64,000 nucleotides of DNA from Sphingomonas sp. TREG-RG-20F-R18-01 (GCF_022662475.1 NZ_JAKNQQ010000001.1:62001-126000), one strand, 5' to 3'. Positions 19,677-30,438 are shown, counted from the first letter of the stretch. Notes: generated from the sequence alone by a model not told the origin. Program-made: numbers and translations.

Positions 19677-19947
19677 ACACCGCGCGGGGCAGCAAGGAGC
19701 AGGGACGCATGACCGGCGTGAAGGACACCGTTCGATAGGGTCCCCGTGCACGCCTTCGCTTCCGCTCTGCGAAGGGCGATCCGGTCAGGCAGCCTGGGTT
19801 TTCACGTGGCGCGGTGCATCGATCGCGCTTCCCTGCATGGCGAGGTGCCAAAACGCCGGTTCTGGGACCGATCGAACCGACCGTCGGCCAGATCATGCCA
19901 CAGGCCGATTGGACATCGACCGTGTAGCGCTTAGCTAAGTCGTTGGA

Positions 19948-20027
<80 letters not shown>

Positions 20028-20407
20028 ATCCCGTTGCGGCGCTGCGGAACATCCGCGGTCGCGCCTTGCATCGGATAGCGGCGCGCTAACGCCGCTGGTC
20101 GAGCGGCTTTGCCGTGAGCGAGCCTGGTTGGCAAGCCCATTTACGTACACCGGTGCATTCGCATTCCGCGGCAACCGACTGCCGCAGACGCTTACCCCCG
20201 CGCGGCGAAACCATATCACGCCACCACGGCGTTCCGCTTGAGCAACCCAAATGTCATCCGCGCCAACCGGCGACCTGCACCGAGCTCGAAGAACACACCA
20301 TGTTCGATTTTTTACCGATAGTCACAAAATTTCCACAAGCCTGACTTAGACGGCAGGTCAGGACGCAGGGACAATCGGCGTCGTCATATTCCAGGGGGAA
20401 ACAATCT
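20028..20407. other. Intergenic stretch upstream of the Oar-like receptor
   Basis: 380 bases holding the promoter of the tRNA (leftward) and of the receptor (rightward). No gene was seen. Confidence 0.45.
20340..20362. promoter_or_regulatory. Inverted repeat upstream of the Oar-like receptor
   Basis: Arms CCTGAC and GTCAGG with an 11-base spacer, about 45 bases upstream of the receptor start. A candidate binding site for a dimeric regulator; the next-door DeoR protein is a possible partner but nothing ties them directly. Confidence 0.3.
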
Positions 20408-23400
20408 GTGAACCGTTCAACGCGATTTTCGCGCGCCGTCGTCGTGCGCGCGCTGCTCATGCTCGGAACGTCCGTGGTCGGCGGGGTCACCTGTGCCCAA
20501 CCGGCGCTGGCGCAAGACTATACGAACATCGCTGCATCCGGCCGAGTGAACGGCGGGGATGGCGTTCCGATCGCCAATGCGGAGGTCAAGATCACCTCAT
20601 CGGATCGCGGCATCAGCCGCTCGGTCACGACGAACGACTCCGGGGCATATACGATCCCGCAACTTGCCCCCGGGAACTATGACTTTGCCGTAACGGCACC
20701 GGGCTTTGCGCCCTATTCCGAAAAGAACGTCGCTCTTACCCGGGGCACGGGCGGCGCGAACAGCTTCACCCTCACCCCGACGGCCGAAGCGGGCGACATC
20801 GTCGTCACCGGGCGCCGCCAGCGCGTTTCCGACTTCCAGGACACGACGACCGGTGCCGTCATCGACCTCGCGTCGCTGCAGAACCGCGTCCCGGTCGGCC
20901 GGACACTGCGCGACGTGATGCTGCTGACCCCGGGCGCGGTACAGGGCTCCTCCGGCGCAAACGGCGGTTTTGCCAACCAGGTTTCGGTATCGGGTGCGGC
21001 ATTCACCGAGAACGCCTTCTATATCAACGGTCTGAACGTCACCGATTTCGTATCGGGCCTGCAGCCGACCGAAGTGCCGTTCGACTTCTACCAGACGGTC
21101 GAAGTCAAGACCGGCGGCGCGCCTGCGGAATTCGGCCGGGCGACCGGCGGCTATGTCGTCGCCACCACGAAATCCGGGTCCAACGACTATCACGCCAGCG
21201 TCACCGGCACGTGGGAGCCGCAAGGCCTGCGCGGAGCATCGCCGACGACCTACAACACGAACTATCGCGATGCGACCGCAAGCCGCCAGGAAATGGTGTT
21301 CCAGGCGAGCGGTCCGATCATCAAGGACCATCTGTTCGTCTACGGGCTCTACAATTTGCGCGACATCCGTTCGATGACGCCCGCGTCCAACCAGCCCAAT
21401 GCAACCGGCGTCACCAACACCAGCCCGTTCTGGGGTGGCAAGGTCGACGGCTATATCACCGGCGCGCATCATTTCGAGTTCACGTATTTCGACACGACCA
21501 ACGACACGCATACGCGCAGCTACGCCTATACGATGGCGACCAACACGATCGGGGCGAAGACCGGCGGCACCGACAGCCGCGCCGGCGGCGTCAACTATGT
21601 CGGTCGCTATACCGGCACGTTTACTCCATGGCTCACCCTGTCGGCGGCTTACGGGGTCAACAAGCTGCGCTCGGGCAACGTCCCGCTCGACATATCGAAC
21701 CCGCGGGTGCTCGATTATCGCGATCCGTCCAAGGGCGGGGTCGATATCGGGCTGAACAAGGTCACCGACGCCTATAGCAATACCGACGACGAGCGGCAGT
21801 TCTATCGCGTCGATGCCGATCTGCAGTTCCAGTTGCTGGGGTCGCACCATGTTCGCATCGGTTATGACCACGAGCACGACACGCAGACGCAGACCTATGA
21901 AACGATCGGCGGCGGGTTCTACAAGATCTACCGGGCGGCGGCGAACGCCACGAATTACGGCGTTCCGATCGGCACCGATTATTATACCACCCGCGTTTAT
22001 TCGCAGGACGGGATCGGGCAGGTCCGCAACCAGGCGCTCTATTTGCAGGATGAGTGGTCGATGCTCCACGACCGGCTGCGGCTGCAGCTCGGCGTGCGCG
22101 ACGATCGGTTCAGCAACCAGGGCGTCAACGGCCAGTCCTTCTACACGTCCGGCGATCAATGGGCACCCCGCCTCGGTGCCTCCTACGACGTGTTTGGCGA
22201 CGGGCGGACCAAGGCGTTCGGCTATTTCGGCAAATATTATCTCCCGCTCGCCGGGGACATCAACCTGAACGTGGCGGGGCAGTTGCTGACCTACACCCGC
22301 TACAACCTGTTCAACGGGGTCAGCGGAAACGGCAGCGTTCCCGTGGCCGGCGCACCGATCCTGAACGCGGACTTCACCGCCTGCCCCGACACCAAGGTCG
22401 CCAACTGCATCGTCACCGCGACCGGTCAGGCGTCGAGCCCGGCCGGGCAGGTTGCCAACAACCTGTCCGCCCAGTCCGCGAACGAACTGATCTTCGGCGC
22501 GACCCGCCAGATCAGCGATCATATCCGCATCGGGGCGACGTTCACGCACCGCGAACTGACCAACGTGATCGACGATATTTCGGTGGATGCGGGCGAACGG
22601 GCCTATTGCGTTGGCAAGGGCTTTTCGGCGGCCGCGTGTCTGGCGGCCTATCCCGGCGGGCGGCACTTCGTGATTTCGAATCCGGGCAAGGACATCGTTA
22701 CCCAGATCAACGCACTGCCGGATGGCACGACGCCGGTAGCCACGCTCCGGGCCGGCGACCTGTCCTATCCCAAGCCAAGCCGTCACTATAACGCCATGAC
22801 GCTCACCTTCGACCGCAGCTTCGACAAGGTCTGGAGCCTCTCCGCTTCCTACACCTGGGCGATGACCAAGGGGAATTACGAGGGCGGGATCCGGTCCGAA
22901 AACGGCCAGCTGTCGGTCAGCCGCGGCGCGGATTTCGATACGCCCGCGTTCGTCAACGGCGCCTATGGCTATCTGCCGAACGACCGTCGCCATACGATTA
23001 AGGCTTACGGCAGCTACCGCCCGTTCGACTTCCTGGACATCGGCGGCAACATGGTGCTGCAGTCACCACAGCATAACAGCTGCATCGGGACCGTTCCCAA
23101 GGAGATCGACCCGGTCGCCTTCGGATATCACGGCTACAGCTTCTACTGCAACGGCACGCTCGTTCCGCGTGGCACCGCGTTCGACGGGCAATGGCTGACG
23201 CAGTTCGATGCCAGCGTGGTGGTCCATCTGCCGGTACCCAAGAAGTTCGACGCATCGCTCCGGCTCGACGTGTTCAACCTGTTCAACACCACGTCGGTGA
23301 CGGCGTACAACACGTTCGGTCAGCTCGGCACCGATGCCCCCAATCCCGACTATCAGAAGCCGGCTGCCTATCAGTCGCCGCGCTATGCACGGCTGCAGTT

Positions 23401-23416
23401 CCGGCTCGGCTTCTGA
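20408..23416 (+). CDS. Oar-like TonB-dependent receptor with carboxypeptidase-regulatory domain
   Basis: 1002-residue outer-membrane receptor. A signal peptide (to about residue 36, ending ALAQD) is followed by a carboxypeptidase-regulatory-like domain (about 40-120, with GVPIANAEVKITSSDRG and GAYTIPQLAPGNYDF). A plug domain follows (GDIVVTGRRQRVSDFQ, GRTLRDVMLLTPG), then the barrel ending in ARLQFRLGF with a terminal aromatic. The long plug-to-barrel layout is that of Oar-like receptors, which import large or unusual ligands. A strong hairpin follows the stop codon. Full length. Confidence 0.93.
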   Translation: MNRSTRFSRAVVVRALLMLGTSVVGGVTCAQPALAQDYTNIAASGRVNGGDGVPIANAEVKITSSDRGISRSVTTNDSGAYTIPQLAPGNYDFAVTAPGFAPYSEKNVALTRGTGGANSFTLTPTAEAGDIVVTGRRQRVSDFQDTTTGAVIDLASLQNRVPVGRTLRDVMLLTPGAVQGSSGANGGFANQVSVSGAAFTENAFYINGLNVTDFVSGLQPTEVPFDFYQTVEVKTGGAPAEFGRATGGYVVATTKSGSNDYHASVTGTWEPQGLRGASPTTYNTNYRDATASRQEMVFQASGPIIKDHLFVYGLYNLRDIRSMTPASNQPNATGVTNTSPFWGGKVDGYITGAHHFEFTYFDTTNDTHTRSYAYTMATNTIGAKTGGTDSRAGGVNYVGRYTGTFTPWLTLSAAYGVNKLRSGNVPLDISNPRVLDYRDPSKGGVDIGLNKVTDAYSNTDDERQFYRVDADLQFQLLGSHHVRIGYDHEHDTQTQTYETIGGGFYKIYRAAANATNYGVPIGTDYYTTRVYSQDGIGQVRNQALYLQDEWSMLHDRLRLQLGVRDDRFSNQGVNGQSFYTSGDQWAPRLGASYDVFGDGRTKAFGYFGKYYLPLAGDINLNVAGQLLTYTRYNLFNGVSGNGSVPVAGAPILNADFTACPDTKVANCIVTATGQASSPAGQVANNLSAQSANELIFGATRQISDHIRIGATFTHRELTNVIDDISVDAGERAYCVGKGFSAAACLAAYPGGRHFVISNPGKDIVTQINALPDGTTPVATLRAGDLSYPKPSRHYNAMTLTFDRSFDKVWSLSASYTWAMTKGNYEGGIRSENGQLSVSRGADFDTPAFVNGAYGYLPNDRRHTIKAYGSYRPFDFLDIGGNMVLQSPQHNSCIGTVPKEIDPVAFGYHGYSFYCNGTLVPRGTAFDGQWLTQFDASVVVHLPVPKKFDASLRLDVFNLFNTTSVTAYNTFGQLGTDAPNPDYQKPAAYQSPRYARLQFRLGF

Positions 23417-23430
23417 TCCGCCCGTAAGGG

Positions 23431-23463
23431 ATGCCGCGCGCGTTGACAGGGCGCGCGCGGCAT
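23431..23463 (+). terminator. Hairpin after the Oar-like receptor
   Basis: Perfect 11-bp stem ATGCCGCGCGC / GCGCGCGGCAT with an 11-base loop, 14 bases after the receptor stop. There is no T-run behind it, so it may be a weak terminator or an mRNA-stabilising end. Confidence 0.55.
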
Positions 23464-24261
23464 TCAACACCGCGATTGACCACAGACCGCCCATGGGAGG
23501 GTGCAATTCAGAAACGTTCAGCGCGTCAAAAGGAAATCGTCTCGCGCCTGCGCAGCGGTCGGACGCTGTCGGTCCTCAGTCTGGCCGCGGAGCTCGCAGT
23601 GTCGGACGAGACGATCCGCCGCGAATTGCGCACGCTCGAAGACCAGGGGGTCGTCATCCGCGAGCATGGCGGTGCGCGCCTCGCCACCCTGGTGTTCGAA
23701 GGGCCGCTCAACCAGCGGATGGAGGAGAATGCCGACGCCAAGCTGCGCATTGCCCGCGCGGCGGCGGCGCTGATCCCCGATGGGTCGATCCTTTTCATCG
23801 ACTCCGGCACGACCAGCATCTTCATCGCAAAGCAACTGGTCGAACGACGCGGCCTGACCGTGATCACCAACTCCTTGCAGGTGGCGAACGACCTCGGGGC
23901 GATCAACGGAAACCGGCTGTTCCTGGCCGGTGGCGAAATGGACTATGATTATCGCGCATTCTCCGACCATCAGGCGCAGGCGTATGTCCGCGGGTTCACA
24001 CCGCATCTCGCGATCCTGTCGGTCGGCGCGATCAGCCTGGATCGCGGGCTGATGGATTTTCATCCGGGCGAAGCGGAGATGAGCCGGATCGCCTATGCGA
24101 CGTCGAAACGCATATTGCTCGGCGCGGACGCCACCAAATTCGGCCGTTACGCGCTGCTGCAGACGGCGGGGCTGGCGGATGTCGACATCCTGGTCACCGA
24201 TCAGCCGCTGGACGAGCCGTACGCGCGCGCCTTCGCTCACGCGGAGGTGGTGGTCGCCTGA
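23431..24261 (+). CDS. DeoR/GlpR-family transcriptional regulator
   Basis: About 250-276 residues. The N-terminal helix-turn-helix reads RQKEIVSRLRSGRTLSV-LSLAAELAVSDETIRREL. The sugar-phosphate-sensing domain carries DSGTTSIFIAKQL and the late motif LGADATKFGRYAL, so it should bind a phosphorylated sugar. The start is unresolved. The ATG at 23431 lies inside the receptor's hairpin, and a TTG at 23476 has no ribosome site. An ATT at 23506 directly follows GGGAGGG (23495-23501) and fits the family's usual N-terminus. Its 3' end overlaps the convergent transporter gene by 25 bases. Confidence 0.9.
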   Translation: MPRALTGRARHSTPRLTTDRPWEGAIQKRSARQKEIVSRLRSGRTLSVLSLAAELAVSDETIRRELRTLEDQGVVIREHGGARLATLVFEGPLNQRMEENADAKLRIARAAAALIPDGSILFIDSGTTSIFIAKQLVERRGLTVITNSLQVANDLGAINGNRLFLAGGEMDYDYRAFSDHQAQAYVRGFTPHLAILSVGAISLDRGLMDFHPGEAEMSRIAYATSKRILLGADATKFGRYALLQTAGLADVDILVTDQPLDEPYARAFAHAEVVVA

Positions 24262-25616
24262 ACCGCGGACGCTCGCCGCCGCAGTGCGGTGGCGAGCAGG
24301 GCGAGCATGACGGCGACACCGGCCATGGCCGCCTGCAGCAACCAGAACCGCCCATCGCTGGTGCGCCCGTAGAGACTGCCGCTGATGCCAACCCAAAGGC
24401 TCGCGAAGAAACCATGCAGATAGAACAGGCCGATCCAGAACCCCACGAAGCGCGGGGGCGCCACCGCCGCGATCAGCGTGAGGCCACTGGGCCAGACGAG
24501 CACGACCGCCGCATCGATCAGGATCAGATAGGCAAGGGCCCAGCCGATCGACAACGGGCCATCGCCCATACTCGCCAGCGCCAGCAGGAGGTAGCCGCTC
24601 GCGCAGCACAGGCCGCCCAGCAGGATATGGTCCTCCGGGCCCAGCCCGATGCCGCTCCTTGCAAGCCACGGGAAGAATCCCTGCGCGCCGGCAATCAGCA
24701 GCAAGGTGAAGACACCGTCCAGCGAGACGAACCACGCCACCGGCATGGCCCAACCGTGCACATGCAGCTCGATCCGGGCGCGTGCCCAGATCAGGAAGAT
24801 GTCGCCGAGCTGTTCATAGGCAGACCAGCAGAAATAGATGCTGAGGATGGCCGCCACGAGAATGGCGCTCGACCGCATGCCGGCCCCCTGCGCTGCAGTG
24901 GCGGGCCCGGTTTCCCGAACCGGAAGAGCAGCGTCCGCCGGCAGTCGCGTAGCCGTCGCGAGATAGCCCCCCACCCCTAGCAGGACGGCGATCGCCGCCG
25001 CACCGATGGCGTAGGGCCAGCCGGCCAAGGCGGCGAGCGTCCCGCAAACGAGCGGCCCGCAGATCACCCCGGCGTTGAGGAAGCCCAGATACAGCGCGTA
25101 GCCGCGCTGCCGCTCCACCTCGCCGCAAAGCAACTGGCCGAGCTGCGCCGACAGATTGCCCTTCAGCGTTCCGGTCGAAACCATGAACAGCGCAAGCCCC
25201 GGGAGGAAGGTGGGAACTTGCAGCATCAGGCCAAGGCCCGCGATCATCGCGGCGGCGCCGCAACAGATGACGGTATGACGCCGCGCGATGAGATCGCCGA
25301 TCAGTCCACCGAGCGGAACCGAAAGATACAGGAGCGCGCCCGCATATCCATAGACCTGCGACGCCAGGCCGGTCGTCGAGAGCGGGCCGAACCAGCTTTC
25401 GAACACCGCGCGCAATGCCAGAGCCCCGGTCGCAGGCCGACCGGTCCCCGCAAAAATCTCATCGGCGAGGATCAGCACGAGGAGCGACTTGACGCCGGCC
25501 ATCGCGAACCGCTCCCAGAACTCCATCATCGCCAGACCGAGGAAGCGCCGGTCGAGGATCCGCGTCATCGAACCGCGCGTGTCCCTCTCGTCCAGATGCG
25601 CGCCTGCGGTAGCCAT
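24237..25616 (-). CDS. POT/PTR-type MFS transporter
   Basis: 459-residue inner-membrane transporter with about 12-14 hydrophobic segments. The first helix carries EFWERFAMAGVKSLLVL, a variant of the ExxERF motif of proton-coupled oligopeptide transporters. GGLIGDLIARRHTVI and FMVSTGTLKGNLSAQLG match the next conserved POT blocks. Peptide uptake is the family's role; the Tyr pair usually after ERF is missing, so the substrate may differ. The phospholipase gene ends 83 bases upstream on the same strand. Confidence 0.82.
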   Translation of the reverse strand: MATAGAHLDERDTRGSMTRILDRRFLGLAMMEFWERFAMAGVKSLLVLILADEIFAGTGRPATGALALRAVFESWFGPLSTTGLASQVYGYAGALLYLSVPLGGLIGDLIARRHTVICCGAAAMIAGLGLMLQVPTFLPGLALFMVSTGTLKGNLSAQLGQLLCGEVERQRGYALYLGFLNAGVICGPLVCGTLAALAGWPYAIGAAAIAVLLGVGGYLATATRLPADAALPVRETGPATAAQGAGMRSSAILVAAILSIYFCWSAYEQLGDIFLIWARARIELHVHGWAMPVAWFVSLDGVFTLLLIAGAQGFFPWLARSGIGLGPEDHILLGGLCCASGYLLLALASMGDGPLSIGWALAYLILIDAAVVLVWPSGLTLIAAVAPPRFVGFWIGLFYLHGFFASLWVGISGSLYGRTSDGRFWLLQAAMAGVAVMLALLATALRRRASAVQATTTSA

Positions 25617-25698
25617 GCTCGGCGCGCATAGCCGCGCTCGGCAACATGTTTATGACAATCCCGTCCGGATCGGAACCGCAACCCGGCGATCGGCGGCT

Positions 25699-27768
25699 TC
25701 ACACGGGATGCGGGAAAAGCGGAGCCGGTTCACTGACGTCCGAGTCACCCGTCTCGACGTGCCCGGCGAGCCGCTGCCGCGTCCCGCCATCAGATGTGAC
25801 GAGCACGTCATACCAGCGATGTTCCGGGACGACGGGAAGCGCGATTGTGCCAACGGCATCGGCCGCAAGCGTCACGTGCCGGGCGACGCCGGAATGCGCA
25901 CAATGCGACATGACGATTTGCGCGCGGTCCGCGCGGTTGTGTACCCGAAGCCGTATCGGGCCGCGGCCGGACGGCTGGAGTGTCGTTTCCAGCCGGGCAT
26001 GCCCCGCAGTCCCGCGAAACTCCCGGAAGAAGCCGTTGGCACCGCGCACCACCAGCGCCACCCCCTCACCCGGCGCCACCGGCCAAGTCTCCTCGAGCTG
26101 TGACTGCGCCGCCACGGTGAAATACCGCCAGCCGGGGAACCGCAGCTCGTCCTGAACACCGAACACCATCCCCTCCGGCCCGCTGTTGACGAAGCGCAGG
26201 GTCAGCCCGTGCTCCGACCAGAGTGGCTCGACGTTGAACCGGTAAGGAAGCGCACGCGCGGGGCGGGTGCCCGGTTCCTGCATCGGCACGCCGCGTCCGT
26301 TCGCGATCGGCGGCGGCGGTGCGGTGTGGCAGAGCGCCTGTGTCGCGGCGACATAATCCGCTACCGAAGGCAGCGCCTTGAGCCAGCCAACATCCTTGCG
26401 GGCCTGCGCTGGCACGTCGAAATCGAAGATCGACGTCAGATCCCCGCAGACGGACCGTCGCCATGGCGAGATATTGGGCTCCGCCACGCCGAATCGCTTT
26501 TCCAGAAAACGCAGCACGGACGTATGGTCGAACATCTGCGAGTTGACCCAGCCGCCCCGCGTCCACGGCGAGATCACCAGCATCGGGACCCGCGGCCCCA
26601 GCCCGACGGGCTCGCCCTGGTACGTTTCGCTGCGCACGTCGACGTTGCTCTTCCCGTAGCGCGCATCGATCGCGGGGATCGGGGCAGGAACGTGATCGAA
26701 AAATCCGTCATTCTCGTCATAGTTCACGATCAGCGCGGTCTTGGCCCAGACCGCGGGATTGGCAGCGAGCGCCGCAACGATACTGCTGACCAGCACCTCG
26801 CCATATGGCACGGGGGCATCGGGGTGCTCGCTCATTTCCATCATCGGCACGATCCACGACACTGACGGCAACCGGTCTGCCGCCACGTCGGCCGAGAACG
26901 CCGCGATGAGATGCTGCGCGCGCGTCTTCTCGGGGTCGACCGGCGGTTTGCCATCGATCCAGTCGACGAAGGCGCGACCCCGGCGATAGCGCGCGGACGT
27001 GCGGTCCAACCGCCGGAATTCGCTGAAATAGGCCAGCGAATTATCGGAATAGTTCGCTTGCTCCTGATAGACCCGCCAGGAGATGCCGGCGTCTTCCAGA
27101 CGGCCGGCATAGGTGCGCCACGGCAGGCCTGCGAAGTTCGGATCATCCTTGGCCATGTCGGCACCGGGATTATCGTCGCAGCCGCCGTTGGTGACGCAAT
27201 ACACGCCTTGCTGCCCCACGCTCAGCCCGTTGGTGCCGGTAAAATGGTAGAGACGATTGGGGCCGGTCGGCCCCTGCAGCGAACAATGATACCCGTCGCA
27301 CAGCGTGAAGGCGTCGGCGAGGGCATAATAATAGGGAATGTCGGCGCGCGTCAGGTGCGCCATCGTCAACGCGCCCTTCTGCTCGGCCCAGGCGTCCCAG
27401 TTACGCCACCGATTCTGGCTGTCCTTCCAGCTATGGTCGAGCCCCCTAAAACAGCGCGCGTTGGTGCTGTTGTAATCCAGTCGGAACGGCCACGCGATCT
27501 GCCCGCCATCACGGTCGGCGCGGCGTTGCGCCCAGACGGGCTTGCCGCTGGGCAGCATTACGGGACGCGGATCGCCGAAACCGCGGACACCGCGCATCGT
27601 CCCGAAATAATGGTCGAACGACCGGTTTTCCTGCATCAGGATCACGACATGCTGGACATCCTCGATCGATCCGTGCGGACGAAGCGGGTCACGCGCCCCG
27701 CCGGGAAGGCTCGCAACCCCGGCCAGGGTCGAGGCGCCGTTGAGGAAGGTACGTCGATCGATCAGCAT
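25699..27768 (-). CDS. Phosphocholine-specific phospholipase C, Tat-exported
   Basis: 689 residues. The ATG at 27768 gives a Tat signal (MLIDRRTFLNGAS) and is preferred over the longer frame to 27903. The phosphoesterase domain has the family motifs MQENRSFDHYFGT near residue 50, then NYDENDGFFDHV and VLRFLEKRFG. Two C-terminal DUF756-type beta domains follow, as in PlcH/PlcN-like enzymes. It should release phosphocholine from phosphatidylcholine or sphingomyelin outside the cytoplasm. Full length; it may be co-transcribed with the transporter gene behind it. Confidence 0.93.
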   Translation of the reverse strand: MLIDRRTFLNGASTLAGVASLPGGARDPLRPHGSIEDVQHVVILMQENRSFDHYFGTMRGVRGFGDPRPVMLPSGKPVWAQRRADRDGGQIAWPFRLDYNSTNARCFRGLDHSWKDSQNRWRNWDAWAEQKGALTMAHLTRADIPYYYALADAFTLCDGYHCSLQGPTGPNRLYHFTGTNGLSVGQQGVYCVTNGGCDDNPGADMAKDDPNFAGLPWRTYAGRLEDAGISWRVYQEQANYSDNSLAYFSEFRRLDRTSARYRRGRAFVDWIDGKPPVDPEKTRAQHLIAAFSADVAADRLPSVSWIVPMMEMSEHPDAPVPYGEVLVSSIVAALAANPAVWAKTALIVNYDENDGFFDHVPAPIPAIDARYGKSNVDVRSETYQGEPVGLGPRVPMLVISPWTRGGWVNSQMFDHTSVLRFLEKRFGVAEPNISPWRRSVCGDLTSIFDFDVPAQARKDVGWLKALPSVADYVAATQALCHTAPPPPIANGRGVPMQEPGTRPARALPYRFNVEPLWSEHGLTLRFVNSGPEGMVFGVQDELRFPGWRYFTVAAQSQLEETWPVAPGEGVALVVRGANGFFREFRGTAGHARLETTLQPSGRGPIRLRVHNRADRAQIVMSHCAHSGVARHVTLAADAVGTIALPVVPEHRWYDVLVTSDGGTRQRLAGHVETGDSDVSEPAPLFPHPV

Positions 27769-28032
27769 GGGCACGGACTTTGCAAAACGTTTGGGCAGGA
27801 TGGGATCGGTGCGGAAAGTCTGGCCTAGCATCGCGATATGGACGACTTGTGACACAGCGCCGCCGCATGACCGCTTTTCGTTGCTATCGGTCGTTTTTCT
27901 CACAAATTAGGGGGAACGTCGATCGACCATGGACGTGCGAGGTCGCTGACCACCGCTCGGGTGCGATGGTTTGATCCAAATCCTTGGTCGACCTAATATC
28001 TCTTGGTCCTTTCAGATGGTACGCAACCCGTC

Positions 28033-29064
28033 ATGACCGCCCCCCATCCCGACCCCAACCTTGCGATCACGAGCCTCGCCGACCTGGCCCGCGCTGCCGG
28101 AACGTCGGTCTCCACCGCCTCCCGCGCGCTGTCCGGGCATTCCTCGGTCAATGAGCAGACTCGCGCGCGCATCCGCGACCTTGCCGACACACACGGCTTC
28201 CAACCCAACCAGCTCGCGCGCAATCTCCGCATGCAGCGCACCCAGGCGATCGGTCTGGTCCTGCCGCTGGGACATGAGACCGGGCAGCATCTGTCGGATC
28301 CGTTCTTTCTCTCGTTGCTCGGCCACCTCGCCGACGGGCTGACCGAACGCGGTTACGATCTGATGCTGTCGCGGGTCATCCCGCGCGATGGCGACTGGCT
28401 CGACCGACTGGTCGATAGCGGGCGAATCGATGGGTTGATCCTGATCGGTCAGTCGGATCAGGACGCGGTCATCGATCGCGTCGCGGCACGCTATCCGCCG
28501 ATCGCCGTATGGGGCGCGCAGTTGCCGGGGCAGCGCTACGTTACGGTAGGGTCGGACAACCGGCTGGGCGGTCTTCGCGCGACCGAACACCTGATCGCGA
28601 TTGGACGCCAGCGTCTGCTGTACCTTGGCAACACCAGCGCGCCCGAATTCGCCGAACGGCTGGCTGGCTTCCGGGAAGCGGTCGATTCCGCCGGTCCGGG
28701 CGTCACCGGGGAGATGCTGGATCTGCACCTTACGCCCGACGCCGCCTATGCCGCCATTTCGACCTATCTGTCGAATCACCCCGCCCCCGACGGGATCTTC
28801 GCAGCCTCCGACGTCGTCGCCATGAGCGCGTTGCGCGCGTTACGCGAGCATGGACTGGACGTGCCCGGGGACGTGGCCGTCGTCGGATATGACGACGTGA
28901 CCCTCGCCGCGCATACGACCCCGGCGCTGACCACGGTGCGGCAGGATCTGGTGTCCGGCGCCGCGGCGTTGATCGACATCGTTTTCAAGCGGATCGCGGG
29001 TCAGCCGGCGACGTCCCGCCTGCTGGATCCCACCCTGATCATCCGCGGATCGACGGTGGTGTAG
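28033..29064 (+). CDS. LacI-family regulator of the sux-like locus
   Basis: 343 residues. The N-terminal helix-turn-helix is LADLARAAGTSVSTASRALSG, with the hinge helix FQPNQLARNLR. The periplasmic-binding-like sensor domain ends VVGYDDVTLAAHTTPALTTV. The ATG at 28033 is preferred over an in-frame TTG at 28003. It ends 3 bases from the convergent MFS gene. Two LacI-type palindromes in the MFS/receptor promoter region are its likely targets, as for SuxR of Xanthomonas. The inducing sugar is inferred to be sucrose or a derivative. Confidence 0.92.
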   Translation: MTAPHPDPNLAITSLADLARAAGTSVSTASRALSGHSSVNEQTRARIRDLADTHGFQPNQLARNLRMQRTQAIGLVLPLGHETGQHLSDPFFLSLLGHLADGLTERGYDLMLSRVIPRDGDWLDRLVDSGRIDGLILIGQSDQDAVIDRVAARYPPIAVWGAQLPGQRYVTVGSDNRLGGLRATEHLIAIGRQRLLYLGNTSAPEFAERLAGFREAVDSAGPGVTGEMLDLHLTPDAAYAAISTYLSNHPAPDGIFAASDVVAMSALRALREHGLDVPGDVAVVGYDDVTLAAHTTPALTTVRQDLVSGAAALIDIVFKRIAGQPATSRLLDPTLIIRGSTVV

Positions 29065-29067
29065 CCG

Positions 29068-30438
29068 TCAGGCGCTGGCCGCAACCGGTCGGCCCGACGG
29101 TACCCGCATCGTCGCAACCGCCGCCGCGACCATCAGCACGCCCCCCAGATACAGGACGTTGCGCGGGTCACCATTGATAATGTTGTTATACAACAATGGC
29201 ATAGTAAGGCTTTCTATCATCATGGGGATGACGATGAACATGTTAAAGATGCCCATGTAAATGCCAGTCCGCTGGGGTGGGATCGAATCCGCCAGCATGA
29301 CGTAGGGGTTCCCCATCAGGCTCGCCCAGCCGATCCCGATCCCGATCATGGGTACGAACAACCAGCTTTGGGTGGTTATCCCAGGAATGGCCAGCATCGC
29401 AGCACCCGCGGCGAGCATCGACAGGGCATGCACGTTGCGCGCGCCCCAGCGTCGGGTCACCGGGACCAGGGCAAACGCGGCGACGAAGGCGACGAAATTG
29501 TAAAAACCACCCAATTGCCCGGTCGCCAGCGCCGCGTCCCGGAACCCGGCCGAACTCGCATCGCTCGTCCCGTGCAGCGAGCGCGCCAAGGCAAAGGTGA
29601 TGAACTGCCAATAACAGAACATCGCATACCATTGAAACAGCATGGCAAATGCGAGCTTGCGCATGGTTGGCGGCATGTCGCGAACCGCATTGCGGATATC
29701 GGCCAGCGTAGTGCGCGCGGACAAGGGTTCGCGGCGCATCTCGGCAATCTGTTCCGGCGTCAACGGCAATTCGCGCACCGACAGCACCGACCACAGGATC
29801 GTCGACAACGACAGCACCGCGCCGATCAGAAACGCGGCCTTGGTGATATGCGGGATGCCGTTGAGATCCACCGCATCGCGGTCCATTCCCCAGAACACCA
29901 GAATGGACGGCGCCAGATATGCCAAAGTCTGTGCCAGTCCCGTGAAGGCGCTTTGCGTCAGGAAACCGATTGGCCGCTGATCGGGGTCCAACCGATCGCC
30001 GACATAGGCGCGATATGGTTCCATCGTCACGTTGTTGGCCGCGTCCAGAACCCATAACAGCGACGCTGCGACCCAGAGCGTCGGACTATAGGGCATGGCG
30101 AGCAGGCCGAGGCTGCACAGCAAGGCGCCGATGAGAAAATACGGGGTCCGTCTTCCAAACCGACTGACCGTACGGTCGCTCAACGCTCCGATCAGCGGCT
30201 GTACCAGCAACCCGGTCATCGGACCCGCAAGCCATAGCAAGGGCATCGCCGCCTCGCTCGCGCCGAGATAGCTGTAGATGGGCCCCATGTTGCTCTGCTG
30301 CAGCCCGAAGCTGAATTGCAGGCCGAAGAAACCAATGTTCATCTGGAGAATACGGAGCAGCGAGAGGCGGCGCCCGGACGGCGATCGGCCCGTTGGTTGC
30401 GCGACGGACGCGCCGCCAAAATCCCGATCCTGTCGCAT
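29068..30438 (-). CDS. MFS sugar transporter (SuxC/SLC45-like)
   Basis: 456 residues, 12 hydrophobic segments. Motifs such as [24 protein letters not shown] (split 2/3 loop), [17 protein letters not shown] and a large central loop (residues 210-260) fit the sucrose/maltose MFS group used with TonB receptors in Caulobacterales, Sphingomonadales and Xanthomonas. The start is supported by GGGGAGA about 7 bases ahead. It is divergent from the receptor operon, with two shared operators in between. Inner-membrane uptake of a di- or oligosaccharide is the likely role. Confidence 0.88.
   Translation of the reverse strand: MRQDRDFGGASVAQPTGRSPSGRRLSLLRILQMNIGFFGLQFSFGLQQSNMGPIYSYLGASEAAMPLLWLAGPMTGLLVQPLIGALSDRTVSRFGRRTPYFLIGALLCSLGLLAMPYSPTLWVAASLLWVLDAANNVTMEPYRAYVGDRLDPDQRPIGFLTQSAFTGLAQTLAYLAPSILVFWGMDRDAVDLNGIPHITKAAFLIGAVLSLSTILWSVLSVRELPLTPEQIAEMRREPLSARTTLADIRNAVRDMPPTMRKLAFAMLFQWYAMFCYWQFITFALARSLHGTSDASSAGFRDAALATGQLGGFYNFVAFVAAFALVPVTRRWGARNVHALSMLAAGAAMLAIPGITTQSWLFVPMIGIGIGWASLMGNPYVMLADSIPPQRTGIYMGIFNMFIVIPMMIESLTMPLLYNNIINGDPRNVLYLGGVLMVAAAVATMRVPSGRPVAASA

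Noticed and set aside
20597..22993. 798-residue open frame opposite the Oar-like receptor
   Set aside because: Antisense shadow of a high-GC gene; no domain, no ribosome site, and the receptor on the other strand is unmistakable.
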